A stretch of DNA of 7,253 bases from an uncultured Caryophanales bacterium (GTDB lineage Bacteria > Bacillota_I > Bacilli_A > RFN20 > CAG-826): assembly GCA_937895315.1 (NCBI GenBank), contig CALAWM010000125.1, positions 1 to 7,253 on the forward strand, given 5' to 3'. The translations under genes were made by a program, and so were the position numbers. Numbering within the stretch: the first letter of the stretch is position 1; each line of letters starts with the position of its first letter. Shown in pieces: positions 1 through 5,806 of this stretch. A model generated the notes under the pieces. It was not told the DNA's origin. It worked only from the letters and a program-made list of their open reading frames with translations, and made no database searches.

Positions 1-817
1 GAAGTCGATAAATAAAATTGGCCTGGTCAATAGTGGGTACGAAGACAAGGGCAGGCTTACCTTTCTTAATGAATTGTGATAAATATCTCACCAAAATAAT
101 GAAATTGAAGAAGAAGTAACCCCTCTTAACTATAGGGACTGGTATCTTATTATTGTGGAACCTTGTGAACAAAGTAAGTATAGCGCCGCTACTTGTAAAT
201 TCGTTAAGAAGTTTTTTGCTGGGAGTGGCGCTAAGAAGAACATAAACACCACGAACGCTTTTCTTAAACATACTTTCCAGCACAAAATCGCCTTTATAAG
301 GAAATGCGTCGATTTCATCGAAAATAAGTAAATCGAAATAGTTTGGATATCTAAATAATTGGTGGGTAGTTAATACAATAATATTCCCAGTTAGAACATC
401 ATTATGTTCCCCAAAAACACTTATTACTTTGGCTTTAGGGAAGGCTTCCTTGATTCGAATTGATATTTCAATCACAACTTCTTTGCGTGGAACAGTAAAA
501 CCAATTTGATGACCATTTGAAAGTGCGCTTTGTATGGCCAAGAAAACAAGTTCAGTTTTTCCGGCACCACACACCGCATAGACAAGTGAGTTGATATTAT
601 TTAAATAATTACTATTTATTTCCTCACCAATTCTTTTCTGTTCATCAGTAAGGTCATAGTCTAAATTTATAGGGACTAAAAGTGGTTTATGCTTAATTAT
701 TTCCGCCTTTACTCCTTGAAAGGACAAGCACATTCTGCAGTAAATTGCCCCGTTTTTTACACCTGTTTTTTGTGGATCATCGTTTCCACATAATGAACAA
801 ATAAAAAAGTCTTGCAT
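1..817 (-). CDS. comFA: ComFA-like competence helicase, 3' end cut by window edge
   Basis: The first 272 residues of a DEAD-type superfamily 2 ATPase are visible and the frame stays open to the window edge. In order they show a four-cysteine zinc finger (C7, C10, C27, C30), a Walker A motif (GAGKT, 84-88), a DEIDAFPY Walker B/DEAD-type motif (167-174) and SATP (motif III, 196-199). Zinc finger plus DExDAFPY is the hallmark of ComFA, the cytosolic ATPase that helps bring single-stranded DNA into competent Gram-positive cells. The ATG at 815-817 is the only usual start between the upstream in-frame stop (842-844) and the zinc finger. No Shine-Dalgarno sequence precedes it, unlike most neighbouring genes. 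It lies 39 bases after rpiB and is probably cotranscribed with it. ComFA is usually above 400 residues, so the second RecA domain is mostly missing here. comFC cannot be seen. Confidence 0.9.
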   Translation of the reverse strand, partial: MQDFFICSLCGNDDPQKTGVKNGAIYCRMCLSFQGVKAEIIKHKPLLVPINLDYDLTDEQKRIGEEINSNYLNNINSLVYAVCGAGKTELVFLAIQSALSNGHQIGFTVPRKEVVIEISIRIKEAFPKAKVISVFGEHNDVLTGNIIVLTTHQLFRYPNYFDLLIFDEIDAFPYKGDFVLESMFKKSVRGVYVLLSATPSKKLLNEFTSSGAILTLFTRFHNNKIPVPIVKRGYFFFNFIILVRYLSQFIKKGKPALVFVPTIDQANFIYRL

Positions 818-856
818 ACTAATAAATAGAACAACAAGACTTTATTTATAACAGTT

Positions 857-1297
857 TTATTTTGTTTCGTAGTCTTTAATAATATTGACTCGCCGTTCAT
901 GGCGTTCACCTTGGAATTTAGCGTCAATAAATATATCAACGCGACGTAAAACATCCTTTAATTCCATTTGTGCTTCACCAAAGCCAATTACGTTAGCGTC
1001 GTTATGCTCCTTAAGTAATCGTGAAACATCATCGTTGTAACCGATGCCGGCACGGACACCTTTTACCTTATTTGCGGCAATAGTAATTCCTTCGCCAGAA
1101 GTACAGATAACCACCCCTAAATCAGCCTTGTTTTCGCTTACGGCTTCACCAACAGCAATGCCGTATGAAGGGTAATCAACTCTGCCGTTTTCACTTGGTC
1201 CAACGTCAATTACTTCAATATTTTTTTCTTTAAGGTGTTTCTTAATTGCTTCTTTGTAATTAAAACCACCGTGATCACTTCCGATTGCTATCTTCAT
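857..1297 (-). CDS. rpiB: ribose-5-phosphate isomerase B
   Basis: This is a complete 146-residue member of the RpiB/LacA sugar-phosphate isomerase family, the usual length. RpiB interconverts ribose 5-phosphate and ribulose 5-phosphate in the cytosolic non-oxidative pentose phosphate pathway. The N-terminus MKIAIGSDHGGF is typical, with D8 and H9 in the substrate site. Cys65, in ICTSGEGITIAANK, is at the position of the catalytic cysteine, and H98 in EHNDANV matches the second catalytic region. Most homologues have CGTG or CGSG where this protein has CTSG. The first 23 bases overlap the end of tsaC in another frame. A strong GGGAGG six bases before the ATG confirms the start and lies inside tsaC, so the two are probably translationally coupled. 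LacA (galactose-6-phosphate isomerase) is less likely, since no lac-type partner gene is present. Confidence 0.94.
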   Translation of the reverse strand: MKIAIGSDHGGFNYKEAIKKHLKEKNIEVIDVGPSENGRVDYPSYGIAVGEAVSENKADLGVVICTSGEGITIAANKVKGVRAGIGYNDDVSRLLKEHNDANVIGFGEAQMELKDVLRRVDIFIDAKFQGERHERRVNIIKDYETK

Positions 1298-1907
1298 TTG
1301 CAGCCTCCCATACTTTTAATATTTCATTAAAGGGAATGCTACCTTCCCTTATCAATTCTATTTTATCACTTAACTTCACGATTGTTGATGGGATATGCGA
1401 TGAGGTATTTCCTTTAAGAACACCATCAATTTCTCCGTTAAAGATTTCCATAACTTCATCAGTAGTTAATGCTGGTTTTTCATTGCGCTTATTGGCGCTT
1501 GGCACTAATAAAGGTTTTCCGACTAAAGATATTAAATTAGCTACATTATAATCTGCGCTTACGCGGATGCCAATATATTTAGAACCTAATGTAACATGTT
1601 CTGGTAATCCTTCTTTCACTTCAAGAATTAAGGTTAATTCACCAGGAAGAAAAGCATCAATAATTGCATTTGTCTTTTCGTCAACCTCCGCATAGTTTGC
1701 GATATCTCTCGTGAATGCTAACATTAACGTAAATGGCTTATCGGCTTGACGGTCTTTAACTTTGACTAAGTTTTTAAAAGCTTCATTACTATCATAAATA
1801 ACACCTAATCCGTAGACAGTTTCAGTCGGAAAAGCAATAATACCACCTTTTTGCGCGATATTAGCCAGTAAATGCAGCTCATTTTTATTAAATACTTTTG
1901 TTTCCAT
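1275..1907 (-). CDS. tsaC: threonylcarbamoyl-AMP synthase (TsaC/YrdC family)
   Basis: This 210-residue protein is a single YrdC-like domain. It makes L-threonylcarbamoyladenylate from threonine, bicarbonate and ATP, the first step of tRNA t6A37 synthesis. Visible family motifs are GGIIAFPTETVYGLG (21-35), the basic KDR (51-53) with KPF after it, IGIRV (112-116), the SAN motif (137-139), PSTIV (173-177) and IREG (186-189). The length fits the short TsaC form; the extra C-terminal domain of Sua5 (about 340 residues) is absent. The family motif KxRP reads KDRQ here. AAGGAA five bases before the ATG supports the start. The first 20 bases overlap the end of prmC and the last 23 overlap rpiB. It stops at TGA; if TGA were tryptophan the protein would gain only five residues. 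Confidence 0.93.
   Translation of the reverse strand: METKVFNKNELHLLANIAQKGGIIAFPTETVYGLGVIYDSNEAFKNLVKVKDRQADKPFTLMLAFTRDIANYAEVDEKTNAIIDAFLPGELTLILEVKEGLPEHVTLGSKYIGIRVSADYNVANLISLVGKPLLVPSANKRNEKPALTTDEVMEIFNGEIDGVLKGNTSSHIPSTIVKLSDKIELIREGSIPFNEILKVWEAANEDSNRK
1304..1309 (-). promoter_or_regulatory. rpiB ribosome binding site inside tsaC
   Basis: On the minus strand GGGAGG lies six bases before the rpiB ATG. It sits wholly inside the last codons of tsaC, so ribosomes finishing tsaC pass over it. It fixes the rpiB start and explains how the overlapping genes are both expressed. Confidence 0.8.
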
Positions 1908-2724
1908 AGAGGTTCCTTAATATCAAGAATCGATCTTTGCCTGACATATCTTTAATTATTTCATATATAACATCAAATCCAAAAATTTCTTGACTTAATG
2001 TCACTAATTCAGCAGTTTGATTAGTGCCAAATTCAAGATACATCGTAAGTCCATTTTTACCGACGTTAAGTTTTTTAGTTTGGTTAAAAAGTCGACGATA
2101 AATATTATTTGTAGGTAAATAAAGTGCCTTTTTAGGCTCATATTTACTAACTTTTTCGTCAATAATATCTTCTTGCTTAATATAGGGAAGGTTAGCCACA
2201 ACAATATCAATTGTTAAATTATTATTGATAACCGGACGAAGAAGATCACCATGAATAAAGGTGACTTTATTATTTATGTCATTTTTCTTCGCAACTCGGA
2301 GTGCTCTTAAACTAATATCAGATCCATAAACATTATGCAAAGCGTGTTCTGCTAAGGTGATGGCAATAACACCACTCCCTGTCCCTATATCAATAATATT
2401 TTGTTTAGTGTTAGTGGTTTCTTCTAAGATTAATGATACTATTTCTTCGGTTTCAGGTCGCGGAATAAGTACATTTTTATTTACAAAGAAATTACGATGA
2501 TAAAAGTAGGCTTCTTGAAGAATATATTGAATGGGTTCACCATGATCAAGTCGAACAATAATCTTATCGAGTTTCTTTTTGGGGTAATATGTTTTATCGT
2601 AATTTAAAATATATTGTGAGTAATTTTTTATATCATAAACATGCATTAACGCCAATTTAATATCGTTTTTGTCAATATTAGGATGCAATTTGCGGATATT
2701 TTGTTCAATTTCCAATAAAGTCAT
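1888..2724 (-). CDS. prmC: release factor glutamine methyltransferase
   Basis: PrmC (HemK) methylates the glutamine of the GGQ motif in release factors, using S-adenosylmethionine. From the chosen start it has 278 residues, normal for the family. An N-terminal helical domain carries GEPIQYI (62-68), followed by PRPETE (88-93), the SAM-binding DIGTGSG (112-118), an acidic D136 after the next strand, and NLPYI (178-182) at the catalytic NPPY position. The Pro-to-Leu change in that motif is unusual for PrmC. I chose the ATG at 2722-2724, which gives TAA-G-ATG with prfA and leaves GGAA ten bases upstream. In-frame ATGs at 2731-2733 and 2755-2757 would extend into prfA and are less well placed. 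Adjacency to prfA, its substrate, is the classic arrangement. Confidence 0.94.
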   Translation of the reverse strand: MTLLEIEQNIRKLHPNIDKNDIKLALMHVYDIKNYSQYILNYDKTYYPKKKLDKIIVRLDHGEPIQYILQEAYFYHRNFFVNKNVLIPRPETEEIVSLILEETTNTKQNIIDIGTGSGVIAITLAEHALHNVYGSDISLRALRVAKKNDINNKVTFIHGDLLRPVINNNLTIDIVVANLPYIKQEDIIDEKVSKYEPKKALYLPTNNIYRRLFNQTKKLNVGKNGLTMYLEFGTNQTAELVTLSQEIFGFDVIYEIIKDMSGKDRFLILRNLYGNKSI

Positions 2725-2725
2725 C

Positions 2726-3799
2726 TTATGCATTTTCCATTTGTGACTGTTGGTCAAAATGAATTAATGCCTCAATTAATTCATCAAGATCACCTTCAAT
2801 AATCCAGTCGAGTTTTAATGAACTAAAGCCGATACGATGATCGGTAACACGATTTTGTGGGTAGTTATATGTCCGGATTTTTTCACTCCGTTCGCCAGTG
2901 CCAACTTTAAGTTTCCGTTCAGCACCAATTTTTTCCTCTTGTTCGGCAACTTTAGCAGCTAAAATTCTAGCTCTTAAAAGCCGCATAGCGATTTCCCGGT
3001 TTTGCAATTGACTCTTCTCAACTTGACAGGCGACCACAATACCGGTTGGCTTATGGGTAATACGAACCGCCGATTCAACTTTATTAACGTTTTGACCGCC
3101 CGCTCCTTGGGAACGGAATGTATCAATTTCTAAATCTTCATTACGAATTTCGACATCAACGTCTTCGGCTTCTGGCATAACAAGGACGGTTGCGATTGAA
3201 GTGTGAATACGACCACTTGCTTCAGTTCGTGGAACACGTTGAACACGATGTCCGCCACTTTCATACTTCAATTTAGCGTAAACACCTTTACCTTTAATCA
3301 TAAAAGAGATTTGACTAAAGCCACCGGCATCACTGCTACTTTCATCAAGAATTTGCTTTTTCCAACCTTGACGTTCAGCATATTTTACATACATCCGGAA
3401 GAGGTCGCCGGCAAAAATGTTGGCTTCATCACCACCAACTGCGCCACGGATTTCTACAACAATGTTTTTATCGTCATATGGATCCTTAGGAATTAGAAGA
3501 ACTTTTAAGTCATCTAGAAGCAATGGAAGTTTGGCACTTAAGTCTTTATATTCTTGATGGGCAAATTCTGATATTTCCGGATCTTTTTCTTCCATAAGTA
3601 AAAGTGCCGCCTCGATATCATTTTCAATACGGACATATTCATTATATTTTTCAACAATATCTTCGATTTGCGAACGTTCAACGGAAATAGCACGAAAATT
3701 ATTCAGATCATTTGTTACATCTGGTTCTAATAATTGTGCGTCAATTTCTGCTAAACGTTTTTTGGTTAGTTCTAGTCTTTTTCTTAATCCGTCTTCCAT
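2726..3799 (-). CDS. prfA: peptide chain release factor 1
   Basis: RF1 reads UAA and UAG in the ribosomal A site and triggers peptide release. The protein has 357 residues, the normal RF1 length. The N-terminal part is helical and charged; GGDEA (122-126) follows. The codon-recognition loop RVPRTE puts the tripeptide PxT at 190-192 (PRT), followed by GRIHTS (196-201). The catalytic GGQ is at 234-236 within GAGGQNVNK. PxT rather than SPF marks RF1, not RF2. The start at 3797-3799 is set by GAGGA six bases upstream; an in-frame ATG 45 bases earlier falls before that site and inside the candidate promoter. It is the first gene of the operon, and both tryptophans (146 and near the C-terminus) are TGG. 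Confidence 0.97.
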   Translation of the reverse strand: MEDGLRKRLELTKKRLAEIDAQLLEPDVTNDLNNFRAISVERSQIEDIVEKYNEYVRIENDIEAALLLMEEKDPEISEFAHQEYKDLSAKLPLLLDDLKVLLIPKDPYDDKNIVVEIRGAVGGDEANIFAGDLFRMYVKYAERQGWKKQILDESSSDAGGFSQISFMIKGKGVYAKLKYESGGHRVQRVPRTEASGRIHTSIATVLVMPEAEDVDVEIRNEDLEIDTFRSQGAGGQNVNKVESAVRITHKPTGIVVACQVEKSQLQNREIAMRLLRARILAAKVAEQEEKIGAERKLKVGTGERSEKIRTYNYPQNRVTDHRIGFSSLKLDWIIEGDLDELIEALIHFDQQSQMENA

Positions 3800-3805
3800 A
3801 ATTTG

Positions 3806-3810
3806 TCCTC
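3806..3810 (-). promoter_or_regulatory. prfA ribosome binding site
   Basis: GAGGA on the minus strand, six bases before the ATG at 3797-3799, decides the prfA start and excludes the longer in-frame start at 3844. Confidence 0.8.
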
Positions 3811-3815
3811 GCCGT

Positions 3816-3849
3816 ATTATATTATATTTTTGCCTTTTTTGCACTAAAC
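3816..3849 (-). promoter_or_regulatory. candidate promoter of the prfA operon
   Basis: Two overlapping perfect TATAAT boxes occur on the minus strand at 3821-3826 and 3816-3821, between the upstream terminator and prfA. The -35 match is weak: TTTAGT at 3843-3848, spacer 16. With the upstream box the leader would be only about 15 bases, just enough for the ribosome binding site. Position after a terminator and before the first operon gene is the main support. Confidence 0.4.
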
Positions 3850-3864
3850 CTTCTTATTTATAAG

Positions 3865-3891
3865 AAAAAGCCCCAGATTACCAGGGCTTTT
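3865..3891 (-). terminator. intrinsic terminator of the redox operon
   Basis: On the minus strand AAAAGCCC (3891-3884) pairs perfectly with GGGCTTTT (3873-3866), with one more U-G pair closing an 8-base loop, and runs into a T-rich tail. It begins about 15 bases after the stop codon of the two-fold thioredoxin gene and separates that operon from prfA. Confidence 0.85.
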
Positions 3892-3906
3892 AGTTAATAA
3901 GAAGAT

Positions 3907-4548
3907 TTAAAGTAATTCAATTTTGTTTAAGAATTCTTCGATTGGTTGATTACCAAGTAATTCATGTTTGTCATTGATGACAATTTTTGGTACACCGCTG
4001 ACTTTGTATTTGTTTGACATTTCATTAAAGGTTTGGGCTTCAATCATAACCCCTTTAATGTTTGGATTTAGCATCGCTAAACGATGGGCAGTTTCCACTG
4101 CTGGTGGACAGTGTGGGCAACTTAAAGTAACGAATACTTTAATGTCGACTGGTTTATCAATTTTAGCAATACGATCAAGTAATTCTTGTGGGAATTCTGG
4201 TAAATTGCCAGACATTTCGATAACGGCACTTAAGAAAGAATTAATTTCATGTCCGCCAGGGAATCCACTGAATTTAACACCTTTATATGTACCTTTATCA
4301 TCAAGGAACACAAAACTTGGGGTTAAGGTGATGTCATATTTTTTGGCTTCTTCAACATCTTTTTTAACTTCATGGACTACTAATTTGATTTTTGCGTTTA
4401 ACTCGGCGGTTTCTTCGAGTAACTGTTTGGTTTCTAAACAGGTGTCACACGCACCATCAATAAATAACTTAATTGTAATTTCGTTTTTCATTTGGGTGAG
4501 AATGTCTTTGATTTGGGATGCTACTTCTTCATTGAAAAATTTTTCCAT
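3907..4548 (-). CDS. two-fold thioredoxin-like protein (PDO / AhpF N-terminal-like)
   Basis: The 213 residues form two consecutive thioredoxin/glutaredoxin-like units. Unit 1 has CDTC (34-37) and a cis-proline site TP (76-77). Unit 2 has CPHC (144-147) and VP (186-187). There is no signal peptide or membrane segment, so it should act in the cytosol. The layout and length match protein disulfide oxidoreductases (PDO) and the N-terminal domain of AhpF. In AhpF the first fold has lost its cysteines, whereas here both CxxC pairs are present, which favours PDO. It lies 13 bases downstream of the reductase-like gene and is led by AAGGAG six bases before the ATG, so it is probably the electron acceptor of that flavoprotein. 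The final target (peroxiredoxin, ribonucleotide reductase or general disulfides) is not shown; no ahpC is in the window. Confidence 0.82.
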   Translation of the reverse strand: MEKFFNEEVASQIKDILTQMKNEITIKLFIDGACDTCLETKQLLEETAELNAKIKLVVHEVKKDVEEAKKYDITLTPSFVFLDDKGTYKGVKFSGFPGGHEINSFLSAVIEMSGNLPEFPQELLDRIAKIDKPVDIKVFVTLSCPHCPPAVETAHRLAMLNPNIKGVMIEAQTFNEMSNKYKVSGVPKIVINDKHELLGNQPIEEFLNKIELL

Positions 4549-4561
4549 AATTTTCTCCTTT

Positions 4562-5521
4562 TTATTGTTTATTTATGTAACTAGCCGCTTCGAGTGCAGC
4601 TTTGGCACCATCTCCCGCGGCAATAATTATTTGCCGTTGACTATTGTTTGTAATATCACCGGCAGCATAAAGTCCTTTGGTACTTGTTTCTTGTCTTTCA
4701 TTAATATATACTTCGCCGGCTTCATTTAATTTTGCGAGATCTTTGATTAAGTTAGTGTTCGGAATGTTGCCGATTTCAATGAAGGCGGCATCCGTCTTAT
4801 ATACACTTTCCACACCACTTACTTTATCAAGGATTTTTACACCATTTAATTTATCGTCGCCAACGAAACCAAGAATTTGGGTTTCAAGCATGACTTTAAC
4901 GTTTGGAAACGCTAGTAAGGTATCAATACTTTTCTTGTCGGCCCGTAAAACGCTTCTTTGAATGACTGTTACGCTTTTTGCAATGCGGGCAAGGTCAATC
5001 GCAGCATCGATGGCGCTATTTCCGCCTCCTGCAACAACAATATCTTTACCTTTATAGAAGGGGCCATCACACGTTACACAATAAGATACTCCGCTTCCAG
5101 ATAATAATTCTTCACCCGGAACATTTAGTTTCCGTGGATTTCCACCTAAAGCATATAATACTGTTTTACTTTTAAGTGTATGTCCATTATCTAAATGCAC
5201 AAGAAATAAGTTATCAACTTTTTCTAGTTTAGTAATCATAACTTCGGTTAGAAGTGGTACTTCCAAGGCATCAATATGGGCTTTAAACTTCGCTATAAGC
5301 GTTGAAGCTTCGGCGAGTGAAAAGCCTAAATAGTTATCGACTTCACTAGTGTTTTTTAATTGACCACCGAAATCCTTACCCACAATTAAAGTCTTAAGAC
5401 CTTTTCGTGAAGCGTAAAGTCCGGCACTAAGGGCGGCAGGACCTAAACCAAGCGCAACAAAATCAAAAATTTGATCGTAATTAATATCGTGCTTTTTGGG
5501 TCCCATTTGTAAGTTGAACAT
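4562..5521 (-). CDS. trxB: thioredoxin reductase-like flavoprotein (TrxB/AhpF C-terminal type)
   Basis: This 319-residue class II pyridine nucleotide-disulfide oxidoreductase transfers electrons from NAD(P)H through FAD to a disulfide partner. It shows the FAD-binding GLGPAA (25-30), GGQ (52-54), the redox CVTCDG (148-153; CATC in many homologues), the nucleotide-binding GGGNSA (165-170) and the C-terminal FAD motif AAGDIT (286-291) followed by RQIIIAAGDGA. The HRRxxxR element that binds the NADPH phosphate is not intact (QRSVLRA at 188-194), so cofactor preference is open. The N-terminus is about 15 residues longer than a minimal TrxB. AAAGGGGG seven bases before the ATG supports this start over M6. 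The following gene encodes the likely disulfide partner. Ferredoxin/flavodoxin reductase-type homologues lack CxxC and are excluded. Confidence 0.88.
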   Translation of the reverse strand: MFNLQMGPKKHDINYDQIFDFVALGLGPAALSAGLYASRKGLKTLIVGKDFGGQLKNTSEVDNYLGFSLAEASTLIAKFKAHIDALEVPLLTEVMITKLEKVDNLFLVHLDNGHTLKSKTVLYALGGNPRKLNVPGEELLSGSGVSYCVTCDGPFYKGKDIVVAGGGNSAIDAAIDLARIAKSVTVIQRSVLRADKKSIDTLLAFPNVKVMLETQILGFVGDDKLNGVKILDKVSGVESVYKTDAAFIEIGNIPNTNLIKDLAKLNEAGEVYINERQETSTKGLYAAGDITNNSQRQIIIAAGDGAKAALEAASYINKQ

Positions 5522-5573
5522 AGTATTTCCCCCTTTCCATGCACTATTATATATACCTGGCCCAAGAAATAAA

Positions 5574-5603
5574 ACTATAATGCACTTTGCAAACCATTTG
5601 CAA
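5574..5603 (-). promoter_or_regulatory. candidate promoter of the redox operon
   Basis: On the minus strand TTGCAA (5598-5603) and TATAGT (5574-5579) are separated by 18 bases, matching four and five of six consensus positions. The leader to the trxB-like ATG would be roughly 45 bases. A perfect TATAAT at 5546-5551 is an alternative -10 but has no convincing -35. Confidence 0.5.
5587..5603. promoter_or_regulatory. operator-like inverted repeat
   Basis: TTGCAAA and TTTGCAA form a perfect 7-base inverted repeat with a 3-base spacer. One arm contains the candidate -35 box of the redox operon, a position suited to a repressor. The regulator is unknown and is not encoded in the window. Confidence 0.4.
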
Positions 5604-5749
5604 GTAAAGATTGGTAAAAAAGTATATTATTCCCGGCTTTTTAGGTATTTATTACCACCCTTATAATAAGTTATTAGAAAATAAAAAGATAGCAAGGAAA
5701 TAAATATTCTTAATCGGTATCCAAAAGGATTTCATAATAATTAGAGTAA
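5604..5749. other. AT-rich divergent intergenic DNA
   Basis: I see no gene, RNA or strong structure here. There are small AT-rich palindromes (for example CTTATAATAAG at 5660-5670 and GGTA/TACC at 5644-5656) and an isolated TATAAT at 5662-5667 on the plus strand without a good -35. Nothing resembles the conserved SRP RNA loop, which can lie near dnaX in Firmicutes. Confidence 0.5.
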
Positions 5750-5772
5750 AAGGTGAATTGTTTTCTTATTCC

Positions 5773-5800
5773 TTCATTCTCACCTTAATTATTGTATAAT
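5773..5800 (+). promoter_or_regulatory. dnaX promoter, possibly leaderless
   Basis: A perfect TATAAT (5795-5800) lies six bases before the dnaX ATG, so transcription would begin at or next to the A of the start codon. The -35 is weak (TTCATT at 5773-5778, spacer 16). No ribosome binding site is visible. A 7-base inverted repeat (AAGGTGA at 5750-5756, TCACCTT at 5780-5786) overlaps the -35 zone. Confidence 0.5.
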
Positions 5801-5806
5801 TACTAC

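Noticed and set aside
1260..1277. TGA at the end of tsaC read as tryptophan (Mycoplasma-type code).
   Set aside because: Readthrough would add only five residues, no gene needs an in-frame TGA, and the tryptophans checked in prfA and tsaC are TGG.
2725..2757. Longer prmC start at 2757 or 2733, overlapping prfA.
   Set aside because: The ATG at 2724 gives a normal family length, sits directly after the prfA stop and is better spaced from GGAA.
3800..3844. Longer prfA start at 3844.
   Set aside because: It lies upstream of the clear GAGGA site and would add 15 residues not typical of RF1, encoded by the candidate promoter.
3968..4729. A 253-codon open frame on the plus strand, antisense to the redox genes.
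   Set aside because: It lies opposite two genes with clear motifs and ribosome binding sites, has no recognisable domain, and reflects codon bias of the real genes.
5604..5806. Possible SRP RNA gene upstream of dnaX, as in some Firmicutes.
   Set aside because: The stretch is AT-rich and lacks the conserved SRP loop sequence and a long GC stem.
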